NCBI RefSeq assembly: GCF_001044395.1
Contig: NZ_JANU01000039.1
Coordinates: forward strand, 102,385-166,384
DNA: 64,000 nucleotides
Source of the DNA: Caenimonas sp. SL110
Lineage (GTDB): Bacteria; Pseudomonadota; Gammaproteobacteria; Burkholderiales; Burkholderiaceae_C
Direction of reading: 5' to 3'
Made by a program: the position numbers and the translations under genes. This document shows positions 1 through 9,505 of the stretch, piece by piece. The notes beneath the pieces were generated by a model. It saw only the letters and a program-made list of their open reading frames with translations, did not search any database and had not been told where the DNA came from. The number at the start of each line of letters is the position of its first letter. Within the stretch, counting starts at the first letter, position 1.

Positions 1-1034
1 CCACCGATGTGCGACTGTGGCTGCGCGGCGAGATCGACCTGATCTCTGCGCTGCTGGGCGATGTGCAAAAGGCGCTGGTCGATCTGGCAGAGCGCAATGT
101 CGAAGTCATCATGCCGGGCTTCACGCACCTGCAGGTCGCGCAGCCGGTGAGCTTCGGTCACCACATGCTGGCCTATGTGGAGATGTTCGAGCGGGACCAG
201 GACCGCATCGCCGATGTGCGCAAGCGCGTCAATCGCCTGCCGCTGGGCGCTGCGGCGCTGGCCGGCACCAGCTATCCGCTGGACCGGGAGTCGGTCGCCA
301 GGGCGCTTGAAATGGACGGTGTGTGCCAGAACTCGCTGGATGCGGTGAGCGACCGGGACTTCGCCATCGAGTTCACCGCTGCTGCGTCCATTGCCATGGT
401 GCATATCAGCCGGCTGTCTGAGGAGCTGGTGCTGTGGACCAGCCAGAACTTCAGCTTCATCAAGATCGCCGACCGCTTCACCACCGGCTCGTCGATCATG
501 CCGCAGAAGAAAAATCCCGATGTACCGGAACTCGCGCGCGGCAAGACCGGGCGGGTGGTCGGTCACCTCATGGGCCTCATCACGCTGATGAAGGGCCAGC
601 CGCTGGCCTACAACAAGGACAACCAGGAAGACAAGGAGCCGCTCTTTGACACGGCTGACACCTTGAAGGACACGCTGCGCATCTTCGCGGAGATGATTGG
701 CGGGATCACCGTGCAGGCAGAGGCGATGGAAAAGGCAGCGCTGCGCGGCTATGCCACTGCGACGGACCTGGCCGACTACCTGGTCAAGAAGGGCCTGCCG
801 TTTCGCGACGCGCATGAAATCGTCGCGCATGCGGTGAAGGCAGCGACATCGCACAACTGCGATCTGTCGGAGCTTCCGCTCACGGTGCTGCAGGGCTTTC
901 ATCCGAAGATCGACAAAGACGTTTATGACGTGCTGTCGCTGCGCGGCTCGTTGAATGCACGCGATATCCTGGGAGGGACCGCGCCTGCGCAAGTGCGGGC
1001 ACAGATCGCGCGGCATCGCGCGCGACTCGCTTAG
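1..1034 (+). CDS. argH: argininosuccinate lyase, 5' partial
   Basis: Last step of arginine synthesis: cleaves argininosuccinate to arginine and fumarate, cytosolic homotetramer. The frame is already open at base 3 (T-D-V-R-L-W, the usual internal ArgH context), so the gene begins upstream of the window; about 343 residues of a usual ~460 are visible. The fumarase/aspartase superfamily signature [11 protein letters not shown] lies near base 490, followed by the conserved [10 protein letters not shown], and the C-terminal helical region ends at TAG 1032-1034. The GTG at base 9 is internal, not the start. argJ, another arginine gene, lies far away at 42779, so the pathway is dispersed. Identification is secure. 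Confidence 0.96.
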   Translation, partial: TDVRLWLRGEIDLISALLGDVQKALVDLAERNVEVIMPGFTHLQVAQPVSFGHHMLAYVEMFERDQDRIADVRKRVNRLPLGAAALAGTSYPLDRESVARALEMDGVCQNSLDAVSDRDFAIEFTAAASIAMVHISRLSEELVLWTSQNFSFIKIADRFTTGSSIMPQKKNPDVPELARGKTGRVVGHLMGLITLMKGQPLAYNKDNQEDKEPLFDTADTLKDTLRIFAEMIGGITVQAEAMEKAALRGYATATDLADYLVKKGLPFRDAHEIVAHAVKAATSHNCDLSELPLTVLQGFHPKIDKDVYDVLSLRGSLNARDILGGTAPAQVRAQIARHRARLA

Positions 1035-1043
1035 GCAGCACTG

Positions 1044-1184
1044 CCATTGCGGACCTGATCCGCAATCCATGCATTCAACGGCCGCTGCCGCTTCGCGGTG
1101 GATACCGGGTCGAGCCCGGTATGACATCCAGAGAGGCTGTCATTGCGGACTGAGACCGGAGGGCTCCTGCGAATCCGCCGCAAT
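1044..1184. repeat. cluster of three REP-like palindromes between argH and the macroglobulin gene
   Basis: Three imperfectly related inverted repeats fill most of the 226-bp gap. ATTGCGGA/TCCGCAAT pair at 1046-1066 around a 5-base loop; ATACCGGG/CCCGGTAT at 1102-1122 around TCGAG; ATTGCGG/CCGCAAT at 1142-1184 with a longer centre. The outer words (GTCAT..., ...ATCCA) are shared with copies at 7191, 7233, 20321 and 58288. I see no further gene here; the remainder up to 1260 holds the ribosome site of the next gene. Confidence 0.85.
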
Positions 1185-1260
1185 CCATGTCTTCGCGGGC
1201 CGTCGCCGCTTCGCTCCCGCGCACATTTCAGCTACGCTCATCCCTCACTGGAGGGCTAGC

Positions 1261-4200
1261 GTGAGTCGCAAAAAGAACATCCTCTCGGGCGCGGTCCTGG
1301 CGCTCGCCCTCGGCTGCGCCCATGCCGTCACGGTCACCAGTCTCACGCCGCAGGGCGAAGTGAGCAAGGTGCGGCAAGTCGTCGCGAAGTTCGACGAACC
1401 CGCCATCACCTTCGGCGACCCAAAAGCCCCGGTGCCCATCACGCTCAGTTGCAGCGACGCACAAGCCACCAAAGGCACGGCGCGCTGGAACAACGACCGC
1501 GAATGGGTGTTCCAGTTCGAGGACGACCTGCCGCCCGGCGTCACCTGCACGCTACAAACCAAAGCCGGATTCAAGTCCCCGAAAGGCGCTGAACTTCCCA
1601 AGGGAAACTGGCGCTTTTCCACCGGTGGGCCGTTCGTGCAGCAGCTTCGCCCCGGCACCTACCAGCGCATCGACGAAGAGCAGTTCTTTGCGATGCAGCT
1701 CAATGGCGACGCCACGCAGCAGAGCATGAAAGACAACCTCTGGTGCTCGATCGAAGGCTTAGGCGAGCGCGTGCCCGCGAAATTCCTGGAAGGCAAGGAG
1801 CGGGCCGACTACCTCAAGTCGCTGGGCATGGACAAGGCCGCAGAGAAACAGCCGCTGCGTTACTTCGCCTTCGCCTGCAATCGCCGCCTGGCTGCAAACG
1901 CGCGGGTGCAGATCGTGTACGGCAAGGGCGTCGCCACGCCCAGCGGCGTCGCCAACGCCCTCGAGCGCCGATTCGACTACCAGGTGCGCGAACCGTTCGC
2001 AGCCAGCTTCAGCTGCGAGCGGGAAAGCGCCCAGTCGTCCTGCCTGCCGGTCCGACCGATAACGCTGTCGTTCAATGCACCGGTCGCGCGCAAGCTGGCA
2101 GAGCAGATCAGGCTGAAGGGCGCGAAGGATTCACTCAAACCGGCTTTTGAAAACCAGGACAGCGACCCGGAAGCGGTGGTGAACGGCGTCACCTTCAAGC
2201 CCATGTTTGCAGAGCGTGCCGCGTTCACACTCGAACTGCCGCGCGACTTCAAGGATGCATCGGGCCGCGTGCTTCGTAATGCCGACAGCTTTCCGCTCAA
2301 GGTCGCCACCGGCGCGATGCCACCACTGGCAAAGTTTGCCGCCGCGCCCTTCGGCATCGTCGAGCGTTTCGCCGAACCCGATAGCGGGCCGCTGCTGCCG
2401 ATCACCGTTCGCAACGTGGAGACCGCGCTGCGTGCGCAGACCTTCACCCCCGGCAAGATCAGCGACCTGCAGCCCAGGACCGACGCCGACATCATCGCGT
2501 GGTTTCGCAAGGTGCAGCAGTACGACGAGTTCAGGGTCAAGCGCTCGGTCGCTGTGCGCGATATCAAGGGCCCGCTTCCCAAGGTCGTCGACAAGGACGA
2601 CAGTGAGTGGATCCAGTCCCGCATGGTCTCGCTGTTGGCGGGGCAGAGCGCGGCGAAAACGATGGACATGCCCAAGGCGGCTGAGGGCGACCCCCGGCCG
2701 TTTGAAGTGGTCGGTATTCCGCTATCGCCCGGCTTCCACGTCGTCGAGATTGCTTCGCAGCGCCTGGGCACATCCCTGCTCGATGAGCGTCACGGCGCGA
2801 CTCGCACGATGTACGTGCGCAGCTCTGCGCTGGTCACCAACCTGGCCGTGCACTTCAAGCTGGGACGCGAGAACGCGATCGCCTGGGTCACCACGCTGGA
2901 CAAGGGCCAGGTCGTCACCAATGCGCGCGTTCGCGTCTCGGACTGCCAGGGCAAGGAACTCGCAACCGCAGTCACCGATGCCCGAGGCATTGCGCAGTTC
3001 AAGGACCTGTCGCCCCAGCCACCGCGTTGCAGCGAAGACGACAACATGCGCGAAGCCTACTTCGTCAGTGCACGGGCCAGCGATGCCAAAGGTGGTGAAG
3101 ACCTCGCCTTCACATGGAGCGACTGGCAGCGCGGCATCGAGCCGTGGCGTTTCAACGTTCCCACGAGCCGCGAGTCGCGTCCCGATGAGCGCATGCACAC
3201 CATCTTCGATCGCACCCTGCTTCGCGCGGGCGAGACCGTGTCGATGAAGCACCTCGCGCGCACCGAGACACGCACGGGCTTCGGCGTGCCCGCCGCCCTT
3301 CCCGCTCAGATGGTGGTGACGCACGTCGGCAGCGGCCAGCAATTCACGCAGGCGCTCAACTGGCGCAAGACGGCAACGGGCGGCCAGAGCGCAGAAAGCG
3401 AATTCAAGATTCCGCCTGCGGCCAGGCTCGGCATGTACAGCGTGCAACTCACCCATGAGGGCGGTCGCGCCACCGATTCAGGCGAGTTCCGTGTCGAGGA
3501 ATTCAGGCTGCCGGTGCTCGAGGGCCGGGTGGTGCCGACCGATCGCAAGTCACTCGTCAACGTCAAGTCCGTGCCCAGCGAGGTGCAGGTCAACTACGTC
3601 TCTGGTGGAGGCGCTGCGAACCTGCCGGTACGGGTCACGGCGCAGGTGCGTCGCAAGGGCCTTGCGTTTCGCGACTATGACGAGTTCAGCTTCCAGCCGC
3701 CGCGTCAACGTGCCGACGCAGCAAAGAGTGGCGAAGACGACGCCGCCACCGACGCGCGAATCATTGCAGACAAGCTGCCGCTCACGCTCGATCGCAATGG
3801 CGCAGGCAAGCTGACGATCGCGGAAGTACCGCCATCGAAGCAGCCGCAGGACTTGCTGCTGGAAGCGAGCTACGCCGACCCGAACGGCGAAGTGCAAACC
3901 CTGCGTAGTGTGTCCACCTTGTGGCCCGCCGCCGTCGTCGCCGGCCTGAAGACCGAAGGCTGGGTGTCGGCCCGGCAGAAGATCGGATTCCAGGCACTGG
4001 CCCTCGGTCTCGACGGCAAGCCCGCCGCGGGTGTCCCGCTCGAAGTTCATGCGACCGCTCGCATCGTCACGACCAGCCGCAAGCGCATGGTCGGCGGCTT
4101 CTATACCTACGACAACAAGACGGAGACCCGGGACCTGGGCAAGGTGTGCAGCGGCAAGAGCGATTCGCGCGGCCTGCTGCTGTGCGAGACCAGGCTCGCC

Positions 4201-7179
4201 GAAGCAGGCGAGGTGGAACTCGTCGTCACGGCGACCGATCCTCAGGGCAACAGCATCCAGGCGGCGAGTTCGGTATGGGTAACCCGCCAGGGCGAACTGT
4301 GGTTCGGTGGCGAAGACCATGACCGCATCGACCTGTTGCCGGAGAAGAAGGCTTATCAGGCAGGAGAGACCGCGAAGTTCCAGGTTCGCATGCCGTTCCG
4401 GTTTGCAACTGCATTGGTGAGCGTGGAGCGTGAAGGCATCGTCGATACCCGCGTGGTGCAACTCGACGGACAGGACCCGACCATCAGCTTGCAGGTCAAG
4501 GAGAGCTGGGGCCCGAACGTCTATGTGAGCGTGCTGGCGCTCCGGGGGCGTCTGCGTGAGGTGCCGTGGTACAGCTTCTTCACCTGGGGCTTCAAGGCAC
4601 CTCGCGAATGGTGGACCGCGTTCTGGTACGAGGGCCGCGAGTATGTCGCGCCCACCGCGTTGGTCGACCTGAGCAAGCCCGCGTTCAGGCTGGGCCTGGC
4701 CGAGATTCGCGTCGGCAGCAAGGCGCACGAACTGGCCGTGAGCGTGAAGGCAGACAAGGAAAGCTTTCCGGTTCGCGGACAGGCACGCATCACCATCAGC
4801 GCGAAGCTGCCCGATGGCAAGCCTGCTGCGAATGCCGAAGTTGCGCTGGCCGCCGTCGATCAGGCCTTGCTCGAACTCATGCCCAACAACAGCTGGAACC
4901 TGTTGGAGGCGATGCTGCAACGGCGATCGTGGGGCGTGGAGACGTCGACCGCGCACATGGAGATCATCGGCAGGCGGCACTACGGTCGCAAGGCGGTGCC
5001 GGCAGGTGGCGGCGGCGGCAAGAGTCCTACGCGCGAACTGCTGGAAACCCTGCTGCTGTGGAACCCGCGTGTCGTGCTCGATGCGAACGGCCAGGCCGTG
5101 GTGACCGTGCCGCTGAACGACGCACTGACTTCATTCCGTATCGTTGCAGTCGCAGATGCAGGCACGGGGCTGTTCGGCACCGGACAGGCCACCATTCGCG
5201 CGACGCAAGACCTGCAGATCATCAGCGGCCTGCCACCGCTGGTGCGCGAAGACGACCAGTTCCGCGCGCAATTCACCTTGCGCAACACAACCGCCAAACC
5301 GATGAAGGTCGAAGTCACGCCGCGCGCCACGCTGATGACGATGCAGCCGCAGACGGTGGACATTCCTGCAGGCGAAGCCCGCGAGCTTGCATGGACAGTG
5401 ACCGCACCCGCGCAACTCGGCCAGACGCGCGCCGAGGCCTTGCTCTGGGAGATCGAAGCCAAGGATGCCAACACCGGCGCGCGCGATGCCCTCAAGGCGC
5501 GGCAGCGCATCGTGCCAGCGGTGCCGCTCACCGTGCAGCAGGCCACGCTGGTGCAGGTCGAAGGGCCGTACACGCTGGAGGTGGCACCGCCCGCCGACTC
5601 GCTTCCCGTCGGCGGACCCCGGCGAGGGGGATTGCGCCTGGCCATGCAACCCAGGCTGGCCGAAGGTCTGCCGGCTGTGCGCGACTGGTTCGCGGCCTAT
5701 CCGTTCGCGTGCCTGGAGCAAAAGACCAGCAAGGCCGTGGGCCTGCGCGATGCCAGGCTGTGGCAGACCGTCGTGGCGCAACTGCCGACCTACCTCGATA
5801 GCGACGGCCTTGCCAGCTACTTTCCGCCGCGTGACGGCGAGGCGAATCGCGGAAGCGACACGCTGACTGCCTACATCCTGGCCGCGACGCATGAAGCGGC
5901 ATCAGTCAATCCGGCCTTCGCGCTGCCAGACGATGCACGCGCGCCGATGGAACGCGGCCTCATCGCTTTCGTCGAAGGCAAGATCCAGCGCGAGTTCTGG
6001 AGCCCGCGCAAGGACCTGGATGTTCGCAAGCTCGCAGCGCTGGAAGCGCTGTCGCGTTACGGCAAGGCTAACGGTCGCATGACGACCAGCATCACCATCG
6101 CGCCCAACCAGTGGCCGGCACATGCGGTCATCGACTGGTTCAACATCCTCAAGCGTGTGGCCGATGTACCGCAGCGTGACCAGCGTCTGGCCGAAGCGAC
6201 GCAAGTGCTGAAGTCGCGCCTGTCGTACCAGGGCACCAAGCTCGTGTTCAGCACCGAGCGCGACGACTACTGGTGGTGGCTGATGGCCAATGGCGATGTC
6301 AACACCGCGCGTCTCATGCTCGCCGTGATGGACGACGCGGCGTGGAAGGACGACATGGGCCGCCTGGCCAACGGCTTCATCGCGAGGCAGCAGCGCGGCG
6401 CGTGGCTGACGACAACAGCCAATCTGTGGGGCGGTCTCGCGCTTGAGAAGTTCTCTGCGAAGTTCGAAGCCACGCCGGTGGCGGGCACCACACGCGCAGC
6501 GCTTGGCGCAAACCAGGCTAGCGTGGACTGGAGCAAGGTCGAGCGCGTGAAGGCGACCGATGCTGCGGGCCTTGCGCACCAGACGAGCTCGTTTGGTGCG
6601 CCCGCATCACCGGGCAACCTGCGCGGCAACACGATGTTCCTGCCCTGGGGCAAGGACAAGGAGACGCTCACCGTCACGCAGCAGGGCACGGGCAAGCCGT
6701 GGCTCACGCTGCAGTCGGTGGCAGCCATCGACCTGAAGGCACCGTTCAGCGCCGGCTACCAGCTCACGCGCGCCGTCACTCCTGTCGAGCAGGCGGTGCC
6801 AGGCAAATACTCGCGCGGTGACGTGGTTCGTGTGTCGATCACGATCAATGCATCAGCCGACATGACGTGGGTTGTCGTGACGGACCCGGTGCCGGGTGGC
6901 GCGTCGATCCTGGGCAGCGGCCTCGGGCGTGATTCGCAGATTGCGACCCAGGGCGAAAAGCGTTCGGGCTGGGCAAATCCCGCTTTCGAGGAACGCAGCT
7001 TCGAGGCCTTTCGCAGCTACTACGAATTCGTGCCCAAGGGCGTATTGAAGATCGAGTACACGGTGCGGCTGAACAACGTCGGCGACTTCGCGCTCCCTCC
7101 CAGCCGGGTGGAAGCGATGTATGCGCCGGAGATGTTTGGCGAGACACCGAATGCGCGCGTCAAGGTGGAAGCCCGATGA
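1261..7179 (+). CDS. bacterial alpha-2-macroglobulin family protein (YfhM-like)
   Basis: Large periplasmic protein thought to trap proteases that break through the outer membrane. I start it at GTG 1261 because GGAGGG sits 5 bases upstream and the new N-terminus is a signal peptide (basic start, hydrophobic stretch, cleavage after AHA near residue 22); upstream in-frame codons run through repeats and argH. Length 1972 residues, a little longer than E. coli YfhM. MG-type beta domains occupy the first two thirds; the thioester motif CLEQ is intact at about residue 1484, so this is the covalent-trapping type, followed by the alpha-helical thioester domain (DYWWWLMANGD region). The stop overlaps the start of pbpC, the classical macroglobulin-PBP1C partner. 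A lipoprotein reading (cysteine at residue 20) is possible but the lipobox is poor. Confidence 0.93.
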   Translation: MSRKKNILSGAVLALALGCAHAVTVTSLTPQGEVSKVRQVVAKFDEPAITFGDPKAPVPITLSCSDAQATKGTARWNNDREWVFQFEDDLPPGVTCTLQTKAGFKSPKGAELPKGNWRFSTGGPFVQQLRPGTYQRIDEEQFFAMQLNGDATQQSMKDNLWCSIEGLGERVPAKFLEGKERADYLKSLGMDKAAEKQPLRYFAFACNRRLAANARVQIVYGKGVATPSGVANALERRFDYQVREPFAASFSCERESAQSSCLPVRPITLSFNAPVARKLAEQIRLKGAKDSLKPAFENQDSDPEAVVNGVTFKPMFAERAAFTLELPRDFKDASGRVLRNADSFPLKVATGAMPPLAKFAAAPFGIVERFAEPDSGPLLPITVRNVETALRAQTFTPGKISDLQPRTDADIIAWFRKVQQYDEFRVKRSVAVRDIKGPLPKVVDKDDSEWIQSRMVSLLAGQSAAKTMDMPKAAEGDPRPFEVVGIPLSPGFHVVEIASQRLGTSLLDERHGATRTMYVRSSALVTNLAVHFKLGRENAIAWVTTLDKGQVVTNARVRVSDCQGKELATAVTDARGIAQFKDLSPQPPRCSEDDNMREAYFVSARASDAKGGEDLAFTWSDWQRGIEPWRFNVPTSRESRPDERMHTIFDRTLLRAGETVSMKHLARTETRTGFGVPAALPAQMVVTHVGSGQQFTQALNWRKTATGGQSAESEFKIPPAARLGMYSVQLTHEGGRATDSGEFRVEEFRLPVLEGRVVPTDRKSLVNVKSVPSEVQVNYVSGGGAANLPVRVTAQVRRKGLAFRDYDEFSFQPPRQRADAAKSGEDDAATDARIIADKLPLTLDRNGAGKLTIAEVPPSKQPQDLLLEASYADPNGEVQTLRSVSTLWPAAVVAGLKTEGWVSARQKIGFQALALGLDGKPAAGVPLEVHATARIVTTSRKRMVGGFYTYDNKTETRDLGKVCSGKSDSRGLLLCETRLAEAGEVELVVTATDPQGNSIQAASSVWVTRQGELWFGGEDHDRIDLLPEKKAYQAGETAKFQVRMPFRFATALVSVEREGIVDTRVVQLDGQDPTISLQVKESWGPNVYVSVLALRGRLREVPWYSFFTWGFKAPREWWTAFWYEGREYVAPTALVDLSKPAFRLGLAEIRVGSKAHELAVSVKADKESFPVRGQARITISAKLPDGKPAANAEVALAAVDQALLELMPNNSWNLLEAMLQRRSWGVETSTAHMEIIGRRHYGRKAVPAGGGGGKSPTRELLETLLLWNPRVVLDANGQAVVTVPLNDALTSFRIVAVADAGTGLFGTGQATIRATQDLQIISGLPPLVREDDQFRAQFTLRNTTAKPMKVEVTPRATLMTMQPQTVDIPAGEARELAWTVTAPAQLGQTRAEALLWEIEAKDANTGARDALKARQRIVPAVPLTVQQATLVQVEGPYTLEVAPPADSLPVGGPRRGGLRLAMQPRLAEGLPAVRDWFAAYPFACLEQKTSKAVGLRDARLWQTVVAQLPTYLDSDGLASYFPPRDGEANRGSDTLTAYILAATHEAASVNPAFALPDDARAPMERGLIAFVEGKIQREFWSPRKDLDVRKLAALEALSRYGKANGRMTTSITIAPNQWPAHAVIDWFNILKRVADVPQRDQRLAEATQVLKSRLSYQGTKLVFSTERDDYWWWLMANGDVNTARLMLAVMDDAAWKDDMGRLANGFIARQQRGAWLTTTANLWGGLALEKFSAKFEATPVAGTTRAALGANQASVDWSKVERVKATDAAGLAHQTSSFGAPASPGNLRGNTMFLPWGKDKETLTVTQQGTGKPWLTLQSVAAIDLKAPFSAGYQLTRAVTPVEQAVPGKYSRGDVVRVSITINASADMTWVVVTDPVPGGASILGSGLGRDSQIATQGEKRSGWANPAFEERSFEAFRSYYEFVPKGVLKIEYTVRLNNVGDFALPPSRVEAMYAPEMFGETPNARVKVEAR

Positions 7180-9479
7180 CCTCACCGGCTGTCATCCCGG
7201 GCTCGACCCGGGATCCATCCCCTGCCCCGGCTGTCATCCCGGGCTTGACCCGGGATCCATCTGCGAGTGGGTGGCCCAAGCCCGCCATCACCGCCGTCCT
7301 GCTTACGGTACTCAGCGCGGCTGCCCACGCCCTCCCCACCTTCGACGAAGTCAAACGCGCACACCAGCCCTCCGACACCGTCATCCTCGACAGGCAGGGC
7401 GAGGTCATCCACCGGCTGCGCACGGACGCCACCATCCGCCGCGGACAATGGATCGCCCTTTCCGATATTTCCCCCGCCCTTCGCCAGGCAATGGTGCTGT
7501 CCGAAGACAAGCGATTCCACGAACACAGCGGCGTCGATTGGCGTGCCGTTTCGTCCGCCGCATGGGGCAACCTCTGGAACCACAAGACACGCGGCGCATC
7601 GACCATCACGATGCAGCTCGCAGGCCTGCTCGAAGACGACTGGCGAGCCGCCCCGGGTGGGCGTCATGCAGCCCAAAAGCTCGGCCAGGCCGTCGCCGCG
7701 CAAGTGCTGGACCGGCGCTGGCGCAAGGACCAGATCCTGGAGGCTTACCTCAATCTGGTGCCCCTGCGCGGCGAGCTGGCCGGCATCGACGCCGTCTCGC
7801 GCACGATGTTCGGCAAGGCGGCGCACGGACTCGATGAACAGGAAGCAGCGATTGCCGCCGCGCTGGTGCGCGCGCCCAATGCGAAGCCCCGCCTCGTGGC
7901 GCAGCGCGCTTGCGGTGTGCTGCGCGCCATGCGCGGGACCGATGCCAAACCCGATTGCGAAACGCTGGATGTCATCGCAACCAGCGCCTTGCAGCGGCGT
8001 GCGTTCGAGCCCGACGAAGGCATCGCTCCCCACTTCGCGCGACGCGCCGTCGCGCAGCAAACGGGCAAGCCTCCGGCACCGTCGCTGAGGACCCCGCTTC
8101 GCGCCGACCTGCAGCGCTTTGCCTCGCAATCGCTGCAGCAGCACCTGCGCGAACTGCGCCGCCGCAACGTCGAAGATGGCGCCGTGGTCGTGCTGGACAA
8201 CGCCAGCGGCGAAGTGCTCGCGTGGGTCGGCTCCTCGGGCGAATTGAGCGGTGCGGCGCAGGTCGACGGCGTGACCGCGCGGCGTCAGGCCGGCTCGACC
8301 CTCAAGCCCTTTCTCTACGCGCAGGCCATCGTCGAGCGCCGCGTCACAGCCGCGTCGCTGCTCGAAGATTCGCCCGCCCATCTGGCAACGGCTTCGGGCC
8401 TCTATGTGCCGCAGAACTACGACCGGCAGTTCAAGGGATGGGTCTCGGTGCGAACCGCATTGGGCGCATCGCTCAATGTGCCTGCGGTGCGAACCGGCGT
8501 GCAGGTCTCTCCTGAATCGTTTGCCCGGCAGCTGCGCAACGCCGGTGTGTCGCTGCGCGAATCGGGCGATTTCTACGGATACAGCCTTGCGCTGGGCAGC
8601 GCGGAGGTGACGTTGCTCGACCTGACCAATGGATACCGGACGTTGGCCAATGGGGGACGGTTTTCTGAACCAGGCACCATGCCCTCACCCCAACCCTCTC
8701 CCAGAGGGAGAGGGAGCAAGGCAGTGATCGATGCGCGCGCGGCCTTCATCGTCAGCGACATCCTGTCCGACCCCAACGCCCGTGCGCGCACCTTCGGCAC
8801 CGACAGCCTGCTCGCCACGCGCTTCTGGTCTGCGGTCAAGACGGGCACCAGCAAGGACATGCGGGACAACTGGGCCGTCGGCTGGTCGCAGCGTTACACC
8901 GTGGGCGTGTGGGTCGGCAACGCCAGCGGCGCTGCGATGCACGACGTGAGCGGCACCAGCGGCGCTGCGCCGATCTGGGCTTCGGTCATGGCCTTCCTGC
9001 ATGCGCGCGAGCCCAGCCGCGCACCTTCACCGCCAGCCGGACTCACCCGGGCCTGGGTGCAATTCGCAGACCGCCTGGAGGCGAGCCGCGACGAGTGGTT
9101 CATCGACGGCACCCAGCAGGCGATCTTTGCGATGGCACCCGCGCAGCAACGAAACATCGCCGCGCGCATCACCGCCCCCGCCAACGGCACCATCGTCGCG
9201 CTCGACCCCGACATCCCGCCGAACCGGCAACGCCTGCAGTTCAGCGCCGCAGGCGACAAGCTGCGATGGCTGATCGATGGCAAGGAGGTGGCGCGGGGGC
9301 GCCAGGCGCAGTGGCTGCCGTGGCCCGGCAGGCACAAGGTTCAGATTGCGGGTGAGCGCGGCGAGGTGCTCGACGAAATCCGCATCGAGGTGCGCGGCGC
9401 GGGTGTCAGGCCGGTCGTGATGAACAAATTTTCGCCACCACCGAAGATTCTTCAATCCGCCGCGCCGCCAGTTCGCTAG
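7176..9479 (+). CDS. pbpC: penicillin-binding protein 1C
   Basis: Bifunctional peptidoglycan synthase of the inner membrane, 767 residues. Starts at ATG 7176, overlapping the macroglobulin stop by ATGA with a purine-rich ribosome site upstream. Domains: a short N-terminal hydrophobic anchor (about residues 32-49); glycosyltransferase with EDKRF near residue 110 and GASTITMQL near 140; transpeptidase with GSTLK (Ser374, Lys377), SLN, and KTG near residue 555; and the C-terminal PBP1C domain. Two oddities: residues 1-30 are translated from two tandem REP copies (7191-7260), ahead of the membrane anchor, and residues 503-515 are translated from another palindromic repeat (8682-8716) in the transpeptidase region. 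I see no ATG/GTG/TTG in frame just after the first insertion, so the repeat appears to be part of the protein. All catalytic motifs remain. Confidence 0.95.
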   Translation: MTSPAVIPGSTRDPSPAPAVIPGLTRDPSASGWPKPAITAVLLTVLSAAAHALPTFDEVKRAHQPSDTVILDRQGEVIHRLRTDATIRRGQWIALSDISPALRQAMVLSEDKRFHEHSGVDWRAVSSAAWGNLWNHKTRGASTITMQLAGLLEDDWRAAPGGRHAAQKLGQAVAAQVLDRRWRKDQILEAYLNLVPLRGELAGIDAVSRTMFGKAAHGLDEQEAAIAAALVRAPNAKPRLVAQRACGVLRAMRGTDAKPDCETLDVIATSALQRRAFEPDEGIAPHFARRAVAQQTGKPPAPSLRTPLRADLQRFASQSLQQHLRELRRRNVEDGAVVVLDNASGEVLAWVGSSGELSGAAQVDGVTARRQAGSTLKPFLYAQAIVERRVTAASLLEDSPAHLATASGLYVPQNYDRQFKGWVSVRTALGASLNVPAVRTGVQVSPESFARQLRNAGVSLRESGDFYGYSLALGSAEVTLLDLTNGYRTLANGGRFSEPGTMPSPQPSPRGRGSKAVIDARAAFIVSDILSDPNARARTFGTDSLLATRFWSAVKTGTSKDMRDNWAVGWSQRYTVGVWVGNASGAAMHDVSGTSGAAPIWASVMAFLHAREPSRAPSPPAGLTRAWVQFADRLEASRDEWFIDGTQQAIFAMAPAQQRNIAARITAPANGTIVALDPDIPPNRQRLQFSAAGDKLRWLIDGKEVARGRQAQWLPWPGRHKVQIAGERGEVLDEIRIEVRGAGVRPVVMNKFSPPPKILQSAAPPVR
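7191..7260. repeat. two tandem REP palindromes inside the pbpC coding start
   Basis: Two 28-base copies at 7191-7218 and 7233-7260, 42 bases apart and thus in the same reading frame. Each has the stem ATCCCGGG/CCCGGGAT around a 5-base loop (CTCGA, then CTTGA). They are translated as AVIPGSTRDPS and AVIPGLTRDPS. Same family as 20321-20349. Confidence 0.92.
8682..8716. repeat. palindromic repeat inside the pbpC transpeptidase region
   Basis: CCCTCTCCC (8694-8702), loop AGA, GGGAGAGGG (8706-8714), preceded by CCCTCACCCCAA. The left arm and flank match the intergenic repeat at 56362-56400 with one difference over about 21 bases. Translated in frame as PSPQPSPRGRGS. Confidence 0.88.
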
Positions 9480-9505
9480 CATCGCTCCAACGAAGGAGAC
9501 AGCCC

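Noticed and set aside
955..1260. Upstream extension of the macroglobulin reading frame
   Set aside because: It overlaps argH and runs through REP repeats; GTG 1261 has a ribosome site and gives a signal peptide.
3550..4980. 476-codon minus-strand open frame
   Set aside because: Antisense to the macroglobulin gene; shadow frame.
7191..7260. Tandem palindromes considered as a CRISPR or attachment site
   Set aside because: Only two copies, same family as scattered REPs, no cas genes or integrase nearby.
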